From contig NRSV01000002.1 in NCBI GenBank assembly GCA_002286855.1, positions 430,152 to 494,151 on the forward strand: DNA of 64,000 nt, read 5' to 3'. The DNA comes from Bipolaris cookei. Taxonomy: Eukaryota; Ascomycota; Dothideomycetes; Pleosporales; Pleosporaceae. Positions 21,694 through 32,913 of this stretch are shown in pieces (position 1 is the first letter of the stretch; every line of letters begins with the position of its first letter). A model generated the notes under the pieces. The model saw only the letters and a program-made list of their open reading frames with translations, had not been told where the DNA came from and searched no databases. The translations under genes were made by a program, and so were the position numbers.

Positions 21694-23309
21694 TCACCAA
21701 GTCTGCCAGCTTGGTCGATGGTGGCTTGGGGTCCGTGATGGAAGTGGTGTGGGAGCCCTCTGAAATGGCGCTTTTTCCACTGCCGGTACAGGAAGTAGCA
21801 GGCTCTTAGGAGGTTCCACGACAGCTGAAGAAACAGGATGCGCTTTCAAAGGCTCGTGAGCAGCAAATACTGGTGATGTGGGGAGCGGTGGAATGGCACT
21901 GGGAGTGGCATTGTCAAAGCTCTTTGGCGAGTACACACTCGATGTACCGGAATTGCGTGTAGTGTAGAGACCAAGTTCAATGTCGTCGTAATAGTGGTCG
22001 ACAATGTTGTCATTGGTCATAGGTGAGACAAGTCTTTCAGCAGGGCTTTCAGGCACGCTGCTTGCTGGCGAGTGGTGAACCTGCATCTCTTTTTGGACAA
22101 ATACACCGCCGTGAGAGTCTACCGTCATACCGGCATGAGAGTCATGATATCCTCTTGTACTACGCATCCCGCTTTCATCTCCGGTCTCAAGCACCGAGCT
22201 TATCTTGCTCCATAAGCTAGACTTGCTTGGCTTTGATGAGCCGTTTGGACTAGTATGGTTTTGGGGGTCCACCGGTGTCTTGGTTCGTGATCTCGACGTG
22301 AGCTTCTCTTGGAAGAAATGCTTGAAGAAGACCTTGAGGGCTGGCGCATTGGCGCACAAGCAACCAATGTGTAGCTCGAGGAGAGAGGTGAGGAAAAGGT
22401 CGTACGTGGCCCATGTGACATCGTATGTGTTGTAGAAGGCGTGCCAGCTGTAGTAGGCACGTAGCGCGCCCAGCGCAACGACGCCGTAACCTATGGCAAA
22501 GATGCCGAATAATGCCAGTTTCTGCCGTAGAGGAATCTGGAGATTCCAGTACAGAAATGTAGGTAGGATAGCAGTGAGAAGATCTTGCGTCGCCGAGATG
22601 ATGCTGGCGGCGAGGACATCGGCACCTTCATCAAAGCAATGAAACTCGTACCCTTGTAGTTTTTTGATGGGGTCAAACTGCTCCCAGAACGCCTCTATCG
22701 GTTGGCATCCGACAATAGGAGCAATTGTCAGGGCGATACTGTAGGCAACGATGTATACAATCGCAATCCAGGTTGTCCAGAAAAACTCCCGTGATACCAC
22801 ACGAGATGACAGTCGGCGATAGAACAAGAGGACAGACACCTTGACCAGCCCAGTAGCGACGCAAAATATAGTCTCGGCCGCCAAGACGTATTTTCTGGCA
22901 ATGACCACGCGCTGTGGGTCAGTGTAAGCGTCCAAATCCCAGATGTGTCTGTCAAAAGCCTGCTTGGTCGCTGACATTTGTTAGATGTATTTTTTTCAAC
23001 GAGAATGCCCAACTTACCAAGAGGATACAGGGCTGTCAAGGCAATTGTAGGCGCCTATAACAGTCAGCATAGAAGAGTAACAGAGTTAATGGAACTGACC
23101 ATAGATGCCAGCATCAGCCAATCGTCCGCTCCTGCACTCTTCTGGTGGTATACCCTGACCCATAGCCTGATGAGACAAAAGCACACAGTGAGTGGTCCCA
23201 GCACATAGGCCAGTATGATGAGAGCGTCTGATCGCAGCTCTGGGTTCACAAAGTTGGGGGCTGGCCAAGCCTGTGAGACCTCCAGAGGAGGGTAAAGTCC
23301 ACCAGGCAT
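21694..23309 (-). CDS. Seven-helix rhodopsin-domain membrane protein (Pth11-like receptor group)
   Basis: Three exons, 23309-23100, 23054-23018 (37 bp) and 22970-21694, with introns of 45 and 47 bp, give 507 residues. The N-terminal half has seven hydrophobic segments; family features are LRLWVRVY-like text before helix 2, AGADDWLMLAS, the FYRRL loop, a Cys-bearing segment around CQPIEAFW, and SLLELHIGCLCANAPALKVFF at helix 7. This is the fungal rhodopsin/SAT20-like domain shared with Pth11-type receptors, thought to sense surface or plant cues. The last 190 residues form a cytoplasmic Ser/Pro-rich tail. There is no CFEM domain at the N-terminus, so it is the short form. The ligand is unknown. 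Confidence 0.88.
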
Positions 23310-26071
23310 TACGGGAAGAAAGAAAAGATGCTTTGCTATGTTTGAGATGTTTGAGGTGTAGCAGAGCTCAGTGATGTTTTCTTTTCAGTGAAGGCATGCC
23401 TCCCATATGTGCCTGATGGCTTTGGCTAGCCAAGACATTCTGAGTAAGGGACAGGGCGTCGTAACAGCTTGACTAGGGCTTTGGAAAAGTGGATAGACTA
23501 CAAAAAAAGAAAATAAAGGGCACAACCAATGCATAGGACCATTGAATAATCCACCACAGTAGTATCCCGCATGACCGGTACTTGAAAGAATTGCCAGCTT
23601 TGGACTCACCTGCATACACTAGCCCGTAACGTGAAGATCCCATGTAGGCTATATGTCGCTCAGGGCTCGGGTTCGCATGAGGATTTCTAGTCGACAGGGG
23701 CACGCCACTCGTCGCCGACCTCTGACGTGCCCGTCGAGACGGATGTGCTCAATGTGCTGAAGAGATTTCTCGACCGATTGATCGGTGAAAAAACAAGGAC
23801 GACAGTGGAGATGAGCGGGCGTGATTTTCTTCATTTGTCGAAGTTGCTGACGCATTATTGCTTTTTACACCGTAGATTTCCACCTTGGTTCGGGTAAAAA
23901 GATATAGGTCCTCAACCCGCAAAGGCACTGGAATAGCCTCTGCTATCTACATGTTTCGCTCACAATAAGGATCTTGAGTCAGTGCACCATCTTTGAGAGC
24001 AATTCAATTTGGAAAGACCTATTGAATGTCAGGATGTAGAAGCCGGCAGCGGCGCAAGCGGGGCTGATATGAAGCCAAAGGGCAGAAGTCGGATGCTCCC
24101 GCCAGTGTGGTCCTGGTCGACGATTTGCCCAAGGTAGTGCCAAGCGCTGAATAAAATCAACTGTTGCTCGAACCATTGTGGGCGTATGGGCTACACAGAC
24201 CGGAAACGTCACTGCGCCGTTTGCGGGACATACATATACCAGATCTTTTATCTCCGCTGGCCGGTCTATATGTATGCACCTGCATCCAGATCGGGGACCC
24301 CCAAAGGACAGATGCCACAATGACAGCTCTCGGCCCACAAAACGTGACTCTTTAGGTAGAGTGGCGGAAATGAGCGGGCTGGAGTACATGTATGATTATG
24401 CATTGCAGAGAGGTACGAATCCGATTGATGCAACCTGCGCAGCGATTGCTACGAAAGGAATTCTTTTGCCGGATTTGCAAACCTGAAGCAAGAAAAAGTA
24501 AAAAGAAGCTGCCGTTCATTACGTCTAGATGTCCAGGCGTCCCAGCATTCCTTGTGACGGGGGCCTAGCTGCAGTGGGCTTGATAAGCGAGAGACGTGGG
24601 TTGGGAAAGTGGGGGGAGGGCGGGAGGCGAAGTCAAAGTGACGGCTGTGTTGCAAAGGATGTTTCAAATGTTTAGTATTAAAGTCATGCAATTGTTGACG
24701 AGATTGATTTTTTGCCTGGTCTGTACGTCTACACTCTGCCGAGCGGGGTGTGCTCATGGTGATGCAGGTTGAAATGCGCTGGTCATGGACGGTTTGTCTT
24801 GAGAATACATTATCACCAACGGAAGAGGCTGCACGTTGCATGCAGCTCATACATGGGTGACTGAATTTTCTTCTTCTCAATCTGGAGTATAGAAGGAGGT
24901 CAGAGTCCAGGATGTTCACATATACGTGAGACGTCTGAGAGGGCCGGATAGCTAGCATTCCATCGGGAGAGGCAGAATACGCGTCTACTGGCCAGCATTT
25001 TGACATATATAACACACTTTATGACGTTTCGATAGCAGCCATCAAACCAAGGCTTGGAATCGTCGGGTCAGGTGTGGCTCTTGGGGCTGCAGGAACTTTT
25101 GCAAAGGGTATGGGCTTGTTCGTCCATGTTTGCTTTTGCTGAAACATGCCGGAGCGCCGTTGACTAGCGTGCATCTGACAGCGGCCTGCCGACATGAACT
25201 GGGCAAATGCGTCAAAGCTTCGGATGCAGCCATCCGCTGCTGGAACCGTTTACGGGGCAAAAAATATGTATGCTTTTGGTATAGAAGCATTGCTGGCCCC
25301 TAGCACATGTCGCAGGTGCGCAATGAATTGAAATTACAAGACTTTGCTTTGTCGTATAAGAGGCGGCGGCGAGACTCCGCTCTGACTATGATGCCAACGG
25401 GAAGTAGTATGCGCAGCGTCGCATCACAAGCTGGAGGTGACGACTGTTATACGATGACAATGCATCTCGCCCCATCTGCTCACACTGAAGGATCCGATCG
25501 ATATCGGTGGCTGGCTTGCAGCGCAGGGGCAAACGGAAACCTTTCCGGCGTGGACCGAGTGCCAAAGTGCAGTCTTGCGGGGCGCAAAAGAAAAGTACTA
25601 CATATATATGTAGTGTTGTTAACAGACTCCCGACCTCGGTGACAGGTTTCGTTTTCGCCTGAGCGGACAAGAGGGGAAATGGGTGCGGAGAAGGCGTTAG
25701 TGACCCCGTTGCTTTTCTAACCCGATGCCAAAACTGCCGATGGTAATAGTTCCGGCCGTGCAGGTATCATGGTAGCACTGAGGGAAAAGAACGTGTTCTC
25801 AACATGCGTGGGTAGCCGCGTACGCTACTTGATGCGCTGGGGGTATGTGATGCGCCTTTGTGTGGGATACTGTTGAACGATAGGTAAGTTGGTGACTACA
25901 CAGTCCAAGCTGATTGGGGCTTTATCACAGTACTGAAGACTAGGTAGTACAGTAAGTATAGTATGTAATATGTGCCTAGCTTGGCCGAGTCGACTGACTG
26001 AGGACATGGTCTGTGTGGCATTGTTATGACAGTGGGGCGTTGTGATTGGGCCATGTTGCACAAGGGGGTGT
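23310..26071. other. Large gene-free stretch
   Basis: About 2.8 kb. The longest frame (24449-25015, minus) has 188 codons but no domain, an odd composition rich in His, Cys and Arg, and no splice support. I see no RNA gene or repeat that I can name. Confidence 0.45.
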
Positions 26072-26103
26072 TCCGAGGACCTGTATTATTATTATTATTA
26101 TTA

Positions 26104-26775
26104 TTCCATTATAGTCCTGTATCAGCCGTTGGCTATGTAGGACTTTGGCCAAAGGCCGTTCTATCTAACTAGTTACAATTTGGTACGTTGTGCTGTATTG
26201 CGTGACTATGGTGCTTCGGCCTTTGTCTAGTTAAGCTAGTACTAGCTTTGTAGATGCCTGGTGCTAAAGAGCAGTTTGGTAACAGGGAGAGATGTAGGGT
26301 ATTATTATTATTCCATTATAGTCCTGTATCAGCCGTTGGCTATGTAGGACTTTGGCCAAAGGCCGTTCTATCTACCTAGTTACAATTTGGTACGTTGTGC
26401 TGTATTGCGTGACTATGGTGCTTTGGCCTGTATCTAGCTAAGCTATTACTAGCTCTCTAGATGCCTAGTGCTAAAGAGCAGTTTGGTAACAGGGAGAGAT
26501 GTAGGGCAGCTAGGCTGCCTTCCAGCGAGCTCTCTTATTATTATTATTATTCCATTATAGTCCTGTATCAGCCGTTGGCTATGTAGGACTTTGGCCAAAG
26601 GCCGTTCTATCTAACTAGTTACAATTTGGTACGTTGTGCTGTATTGCGTGACTATGGTGCTTCGGCCTTTGTCTAGTTAAGCTAGTACTAGCTTTCTAGA
26701 CGCCTGGTGCTAAAGAGCAGTTTGGTAACAGGGAGAGATGTAGGGCAGCTAGGCTGCCTTCCAGCGAGCTCTCTT
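26104..26775 (-). repeat. Three tandem 3'-end units, each closed by an ATT run
   Basis: Copies lie at about 26104-26299, 26311-26534 and 26550-26775. They share TTCCATTATAGTCCTG at one end, GTTACAATTTGGTACG inside and GGGAGAGATGTAGGG near the other end. Copies 2 and 3 continue to GCAGCTAGGCTGCC and GAGCTCTC; copy 1 stops earlier. Each copy is directly preceded on the plus strand by ATT repeats. On the minus strand, each unit therefore ends in its own AAT tail, and copy 1 is 5' truncated. Confidence 0.9.
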
Positions 26776-26799
26776 AGGGGAAAGGAAAAATTTTCAGCT

Positions 26800-27330
26800 T
26801 GTTTAGTTTTATAGAGTAACTCTCTCTAGTTTTAATGAGTAGCTCTCTCGTTCACTTTTAGTGAGTCTTCCTCTCAAGTTTTAATGAGTAACTCTCTCGT
26901 TCTGCTGGGGTGCTATTATAGCGAGCGGAGGCTACCTTAGCGTTTGGATATTTGTGCTAGTACAGGATACAACTACTGTTCTAGCGGTTTCGCATGGTGC
27001 CACAGCGCGCAAAGGCTGTTCTGGCGTTTAGATATGGTGCCGCAGCGAGCGAGGGCTGTCTTGGCGTTTGGATGGGGTGCTGTTGTAGCAGGCAAGGGCT
27101 ACCTTAGCGTTTGGATATTTGCTAGTACAGTTCACAACTACTGTTCTAGCGTTTTGGTATGGTGCCGCAGCGAGCGAGAGCTGTCTTGGCGTTCGGATGG
27201 GGTGCTATTGTAGCAGGCAGAGGCTACCTTAGCGTTTGGTATGGGGTGCCGCAGCGAGCGAGGGCTGTCTTGGCATTTGGATAGAGTGCCTGGCGAGCAA
27301 AGACTAGCCTGGCGTTTAAATGGGGTTTAT
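26800..27330. repeat. Degenerate tandem repeats
   Basis: First, copies of AGTAACTCTCTC/TTTTAATGAGTA-type units (about 26815-26905). Then a higher-order repeat with GGTGCCGCAGCGAGCGAG, GGCTACCTTAGCGTTTGGAT and CAACTACTGTTCTAGCG, about 150-180 bp per cycle with drift. Seen directly; no coding function is supported. Confidence 0.8.
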
Positions 27331-27590
27331 TTTTATTGGTGTTTTTCGATTGTTTTTGTTTTCGTATGGTAGTCTTTCTATTAGTCATCAGGGCGATCCG
27401 TGCGTTCTCGAAGATTTTCGCATTTTGAACACGTCGCGGGAAAATCGACAATACCCCCTCTAGCACCTCAACGAGAGGGCTGCACACGTTAGAGGTGGCG
27501 TTAATCGATTTCCCACGACGTGTTACCCCTATATCCGATAGAAAATTGACGAGTTTCGATGAAAAAATTCAGCTTGTCCGAGGACCTGTA

Positions 27591-28270
27591 GATCTGCTAG
27601 GCGGTTGTTAAAAAACTTGTGTACCCAGTACTTGTGTACATACATACAAAAGAGCAGACGGAATACTATGTAATCTTTTCCCCGACTACTAGCCAAATCA
27701 ATGACAGGCCCTGATGCACAGTGACGGCAGTGCTTTGGTGTTGAGAGGCTTACCGAGCATGTTGGTGGGAGTGACGTATGTGCACGGCAAAGATTTGTTC
27801 CTGTTGCGCCCGTTCTGCCCACCAAAAAACTTCAACCGCGCCTCACCGCCTACGCTCGGTCAGCCACTCATGGCTTACTCAGCCACACTTCCATACTCGA
27901 ACCCAAACTTTTCTGCTCGTGTTGGTGGTGACACAGCAATGGTCATGGCTAGCTCGACGGCACTTTCGGGCCCACTGCTACATGCTCGATTATATGGAGT
28001 ACCTCTTTTTCCAATGGCCGGCTACAACAACAGACCCGTCAAGCTGCGACACCAGCCGCGTTCAACTCCCGGATATACGACGAGACTAATAGCCCTCCCG
28101 TCGCGTACTAGTAGGCAAGATCCACTAGCTCCACTACGATCGCCCGACGTCAGGCTCGAACTTTCGGCACTGAGTGGTTAGCTTCGGGCTGCCCAAGATT
28201 GTTTTCTTTCTCGCATTCGACCACCACGAAAAACTGCTGCCAGATTTGGACCAGAGACAAGCGTGCCACC
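27591..28270. other. Upstream region of the MFS gene
   Basis: No supported gene. It should hold the promoter and 5' UTR of the transporter that begins at 28271. A 155-codon frame (27714-28181) has no family feature. Confidence 0.45.
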
Positions 28271-30572
28271 ATGCAGGAGGAAGACTACGAGGTTCTGCGC
28301 AACGAGGCCAATGCAAACCCAGAAGTCTATTCAACATGGGATCCCAATCGCCAGTTTCGTGAGCAGTACCACCAGCGCCATATGCACGACCAGACTCTCG
28401 CCGAGCGTGAACGCAACATCGCAGCCTACGAACGCGGAGAGCGCAGAGCGAGCGAGTCGACAGTGCCACGCGAGGAAGGAGAAGCAACGCCCATGAGAGA
28501 GGCAGTAGAGGAAGTCGCATCGCCTCTGTCACGCCACAGCACATCCTCTACCTCGACTACGAGCTCTACAAGCTCAGCTTCGACACACAGCGCCCGCCTC
28601 GAGGAAATCCGCACCGCACATTCGACGCCCGCACGCGACCGCCGACCGACTGTCAACTCGCAGACCTCGAGCGCAAACTACCTCACCCTGCACCCCACCG
28701 AACGTCATCCTGAAGCCATCCGCCGCATAGAAACACACCGCAGCCAGCATGCTGGCACCGTTGGAGCCTCCCCGTCCGATTCGCGTCTGTCCAGAACCCT
28801 CACGCGACGCCGCACCGAGAAGCCCCTACCCAACCTTGGAGCGGGAAAGCCGTTTCCTCCGCTTCTGCCCGATAGGGAAGAATATGTCGTCGAGTTTGAT
28901 GGCGTAGATGATCCACTACACCCGCAAAACTGGCCCATGAAAAAGAAGCTAGGAATCGGTGCTATGCTGGCTTTTGATGCGCTCTCTGCGACCATGGGCT
29001 CCAGCATCTTTTCAGCTGCAACAATTCCCGTCTCTCGCCAGTTTGGTGTAGCAAACGTTGTAGGCACGCTGGGTACGAGTTTGTTCGTCTTTGGATATGC
29101 CTTTGGACCTTTGGTATGTACATATCCACGCCACCGAACCGGAGACATAACGTACTGACAAGCTGCAGATGTGGGCACCCTTCTCCGAGCTGTACGGCAG
29201 AAAACCCCCTCTCATCATCGCTGCCTTCGGATTCGCCATCTTCAGCATCGCTGTCGCCGTAGCCAAAGATCTCCAAACCATTATGATTTCCCGTTTTTTC
29301 GCTGGTCTCTTTGGATCATCACCATTAGCCATTGTCGCAGCTGTTTTCGCCGACATGTTTGACAACCGGCTCCGTGGTCTAGCTGTCGCCGTCTTTTCTG
29401 CCACGGTTTTCATGGGACCTTTACTTGCCCCTTTTATCGGTGGCTTCATCACGGAGAGCTACTTGGGATGGAGGTGGACCGAATACGTTTCAAGTTTCAT
29501 GGGATTCCTGGCGTTTGTGTTACTGTTGCTCTTCTTGGAAGAGACGTATCCACCCGTAGTGCTCATCAACAAGGCAAGCGAGCTCCGGCGTCGCACAAAG
29601 AACTGGGGTATACATGCAAAGCAAGAGGAAATTGAGGTTGACTTTAAGGAGCTGATTATTAAGAACGTCAGCAGGCCCATGCGCATCCTGTTCACAGAGC
29701 CCATCGTCTTACTCGTCACCATTTACATGAGCTTTATTTGTAGGTCCAAGAATTATGGTTCCTCGCTTCAGGACGGTATGCTAATTCTACCAGATGGCCT
29801 GCTCTACCTCTTTCTGACTGCCTATGCTCTCGTCTTCCAGCGTGTGTATGGCTGGAGTGCCGGCATCGGTGGCCTCGCGTACTTCGGTATGGTCGCTGGT
29901 GAAATCATTGCTTTCATCATTGTCGTATGTGACAACCCACGATACGCCAGGAAGCTGGCGGCAAATAACAATATTCCTGTCCCAGAGTGGCGTTTACCAA
30001 TCGCTATGGTCGGCGGTGTTCTCTTTTCTGGTACGTAACTGTCTAACAAGTTTTCGGTTGACCCCTGCTAACGCACAAAAGCTGGTCTATTCTGGTTTGG
30101 CTGGTCAGGTTACACTGGCAATGTCCACTGGATTGTCCCTGTTCTCTCTGGCCTTTTTACTGGATTTGGAATCTTTTCTATTTTCCTCTCTTTGCTCAAC
30201 TACATTGTGGACGCCTACCTCATGTTCGCCGCTTCCGCTATTGCCGCAAACACATTCATGCGTTCCATGTTCGGAGGCGTATTTCCTCTTTTCGCTACCT
30301 TCATGTTTGAGGGTATGGGCATCGAGTGGGCAAGCACACTGCTTGGATGTGTAGCCGCAGTGTTGGTACCCATGCCTGTCTTCTTTTACTTGTATGGAAA
30401 GAGGATTCGAGCCAAGAGCAAGTTTGCACCGGCGCCCGATATCGCTCAGGACAGAAGGAGAGACGAAGAGAGCAAAGGATCAGAAGTAGCTGAGAGTGGA
30501 GAGACAACAGAAAGGGAGAGTCTGAACGGCGAAAACGGAGGACTGCACAAGGAGAAGAGCAAGGAACAGTAG
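28271..30572 (+). CDS. MFS transporter, DHA1-type drug/polyamine exporter group
   Basis: Exons 28271-29113, 29169-29739, 29794-30030 and 30082-30572 give 713 residues. The start has a full GCCACCATG context. A long hydrophilic, Ser/Arg-rich N-tail (about 230 residues) precedes twelve membrane helices. Diagnostic text is PQNWPMKKK before helix 1, FVFGYAFGPLMWAPFSELYGRKPP across helix 2 and loop 2-3, and SLLNYIVDAYLMFAASAIAANTFMRSMFGG near helix 10-11. The 54 bp intron at 29740-29793 keeps the frame, so an intron-blind reading would insert 18 foreign residues after MSFI; with splicing the usual MSFIYGLLYLFLTAY text appears. Members export drugs, toxins or polyamines by proton antiport. The stop lies only 30 bases before a transposon, in whose neighbourhood a P450 and a regulator follow. 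Confidence 0.9.
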
Positions 30573-30578
30573 AGATGC

Positions 30579-30601
30579 TATTATTATTATTATTATTATT
30601 A
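30579..30601. repeat. ATT microsatellite at a transposon target
   Basis: A run of TTA/ATT ending in the TA duplicated by the adjacent element. It lies in the 3' region of the MFS gene. Confidence 0.85.
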
Positions 30602-32457
30602 ACGTGTCTGTATAGCGAGTGGCTCAGTATAGCGAGTGGCTCACCGTGCCAAGACCCCATCAACTTCTACCACAACACTACTGTTAAACGTGATGCCTCA
30701 ACAACCAAGTGATACTTCAGCTGCCAAAGAAGCTCGATTACAGCTTGCACTTCAAGCTCTTGAAGAAGATGCGACATTAGCTCAACGGCGTGCCGCAGCT
30801 CTCTATAACGTGCCTCGAAAATCGATTAGCAATCGACGCGCTGGAAAACTGTCCCGACAAGATTCTACGCCCAACTCAATGAAGCTTCTTGTGACAGAAG
30901 AGGAGACGATTGTTGACTATATACTTGACCTTGACGCACGAGGATTTCCGCCGCGCCTTTCTGCTCTCAAAGATATGGCTGATTCTTTGCTGGCTGCCCG
31001 CCACCGCGACCCTGTTGGCCCAAACTGGCCTAGAGCATTCATTAAGCGTCGGCCAGAGCTCAAAATGAAGTTCAATCGAAAGTACGACTATAGAAGAGCC
31101 CTCTGTGAAGATCCTGAGCTTGTGCAGGACTGGTTCCGCCTGGTACAGAATACCAAAGCCAAGTATGGGATCCAGGACGACGACATGTACAATTTTGACG
31201 AGACGGGCTTCATGATGGGCATGCACAACTCGTCAGCAGTAGTCACGGCCTCTGACCGTCGATCAAAGCCAAAATCTCTACAGCAGGGCAATAGAGAGTG
31301 GGTTACCAGCGTGGTTTGTGTTAGCGCAGCTGGCTGGGCGATCCCACCCTTCATCATCTTTCAGGGCAAGCACCACCTCTCTGCCTGGTATAAGGAAGAG
31401 AGTCTGCCTAAGGATTGGGTTATTGGGGTCTCTAAGAATGGCTGGACAACAAATGAGCTTGGTATGAAGTGGCTAGAGCACTTTAACAGCCATACAAAAG
31501 AGCGCACTATTGGGACCCATCGTCTGCTCATTCTTGACGGCCATGAGAGCCACAACTCTATCGAGTTCCAGCAATACTGCACAGAGGCAAAGATCATCAC
31601 TCTATGCATGCCTCNGCACTCCTCGCACCTACTGCAGCCCCTTGATGTGGGCTGTTTTTCGCCTTTGAAGAGAGCGTATGGGCGCCAAGCCGAGGAGCTG
31701 ATGCGCAACAAGATCAACCATATCACTAAGATAGAGTTCTTGCCAGCCTTCCAGCAGGCCTATCACAAGACTATCACTAAGGACAATATCCTAGGAGGGT
31801 TCCGAGGCGCTGGCTTAGTTCCACACGACCCAGAGGCGGTGATATCGAAGCTTGATGTCAAGCTGCGTACACCATCACCACCTGCTGCAGAAGATCTGCC
31901 CTGGCTGTCGCAAACCCCAAGTAACACCCATGAATTAGGGTCGCAGTCGACTTTAGTGAAGCGGAGGATTCAGAGGCATATAGATAGTTCACCAACAAGT
32001 ATGGTAGTTGCCTTTGAAAAGCTGGCCAAAGGCGCTGCGATTATCGCGCAGAAGCTGGTGTTGGCGCAAAAACGCGTCGCTGAGCTTGAATCAGCTAACC
32101 AAGCCGCCACACAACGAATATCACACAAAAGAAAGCGGGTACAGAAAGGAGAGACTCTAATAGTTGAAGAGGGAGAGCGATTAGCAGCTCTGAGAGAGTT
32201 TGGGGCGCGCAGTGATGGGAAGAAGGTGAAGAAGAGAGCACGCGTTGAAGTAGGTGAGCCATCGCAAAGGCACTGTAGACGCTGTGGTGAGACTGGGCAC
32301 AACTTGCGCACGTGCAAGAAAGATGTAGAAGTAGATTCTGAGTAGATTGGCCTATTTCAATTTCTATTTACTATTATGGTTGCGTTGCAATAGTGGTGTA
32401 ATGGCTGTGAAGTTGATGGGGTCTTGGCACGGTGAGCCACTCGCTATACAGACACGT
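30602..32457 (+). mobile_element. Element A: complete pogo/Fot1-like transposon, 1856 bp
   Basis: The left inverted repeat spans 30602-30667 and the right 32409-32457, flanked by TA (30600-30601 and 32458-32459). The arms match perfectly except that the left carries a tandem 17 bp duplication, GTATAGCGAGTGGCTCA (30610-30626 and 30627-30643), present once on the right. It contains one open transposase gene. Length and type resemble the Molly/Pixie elements described from Parastagonospora nodorum; identity to them is not tested. Confidence 0.95.
30693..32345 (+). CDS. Pogo-type DDE transposase with C-terminal zinc knuckle (element A)
   Basis: A single open frame of 550 residues from the ATG at 30693. 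The N-terminal HTH part contains ALYNVPRKSISNRRAGK and a second CENP-B-like HTH with LDLDARGFPPRL. The DDE domain has NFDETGFMMG (first Asp), LLILDGHESH (second Asp) and LLQPLDV (third Asp), with exactly 35 residues between the last two, i.e. DD35D. The C-terminus has a Lys/Arg-rich coiled region and a CCHC knuckle CRRCGETGHNLRTC. The base at 31615 is undetermined (n), giving one unknown residue where relatives have Pro (MPPHSSH). The enzyme would cut and paste the element at TA sites. No stop or frameshift, so potentially active. Confidence 0.93.
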   Translation: MPQQPSDTSAAKEARLQLALQALEEDATLAQRRAAALYNVPRKSISNRRAGKLSRQDSTPNSMKLLVTEEETIVDYILDLDARGFPPRLSALKDMADSLLAARHRDPVGPNWPRAFIKRRPELKMKFNRKYDYRRALCEDPELVQDWFRLVQNTKAKYGIQDDDMYNFDETGFMMGMHNSSAVVTASDRRSKPKSLQQGNREWVTSVVCVSAAGWAIPPFIIFQGKHHLSAWYKEESLPKDWVIGVSKNGWTTNELGMKWLEHFNSHTKERTIGTHRLLILDGHESHNSIEFQQYCTEAKIITLCMPXHSSHLLQPLDVGCFSPLKRAYGRQAEELMRNKINHITKIEFLPAFQQAYHKTITKDNILGGFRGAGLVPHDPEAVISKLDVKLRTPSPPAAEDLPWLSQTPSNTHELGSQSTLVKRRIQRHIDSSPTSMVVAFEKLAKGAAIIAQKLVLAQKRVAELESANQAATQRISHKRKRVQKGETLIVEEGERLAALREFGARSDGKKVKKRARVEVGEPSQRHCRRCGETGHNLRTCKKDVEVDSE

Positions 32458-32459
32458 TA

Positions 32460-32913
32460 GATAATGAGTGGGAGGATATTAGTGAATAGGCTGTCGAAAC
32501 AGTACATGCCAAGACTAGTGGTGCGTTAGTGCGCTGTCTACCCCTGTCGCGAAGACTTTTGACGTGCTCCTCCGTACCCGAGCGGGGGATAATGCAGCCG
32601 GCTACTACTAGCGGCAAGTAGCTATGCTAAACGCATTGCAAGGCTGAGGCCGGATGATGCGGATGGGAGGGCCCTGGGACCCACCCTCTCACGGACTCAT
32701 ACGGACACTAAGACTCTTGTAAATCTCACACGAGAGCGAATCTTGCTTCAAACCGAAGCGGGCGGCTGGAACTAGACTCTTCCGATCCGAGGGTAATGTC
32801 GGCATCCTCACATGAACTCGGGATTTCCATATAATTGTACACTGCAGCGGGACGGCTTAAGAGGAGGATGCCCTTAAATTGAGAAGATGTACACGAACAA
32901 CTGAGTGACTCCT
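32460..32913. other. Upstream region of the P450 gene
   Basis: No gene seen. It lies between element A's right end and the P450 start, and should hold the P450 promoter. Confidence 0.45.

Larger units (their letters stand above)
26072..27590 (-). mobile_element. Non-LTR retrotransposon-like insert bounded by a 14 bp duplication
   Basis: TCCGAGGACCTGTA occurs at 26072-26085 and again at 27577-27590, and the 1491 bases between differ in style from the flanks. Read on the minus strand, the piece ends in an AAT run directly before the duplication, as expected for target-primed insertion of a LINE or a dependent element with a simple-repeat 3' tail. There is no reverse transcriptase or long frame, so it is non-autonomous or internally deleted. 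Inside are a family of degenerate repeats (26800-27330) and three tandem 3'-end units. Assignment to a named family is not possible from sequence alone. Confidence 0.7.

Noticed and set aside
24449..25015. 188-codon minus-strand frame
   Set aside because: No domain, atypical composition and no splice continuation; treated as chance.
27714..28181. 155-codon frame before the MFS gene
   Set aside because: Looks like the gene's 5' flank. No recognisable domain, and the MFS ATG with its GCCACC context follows.
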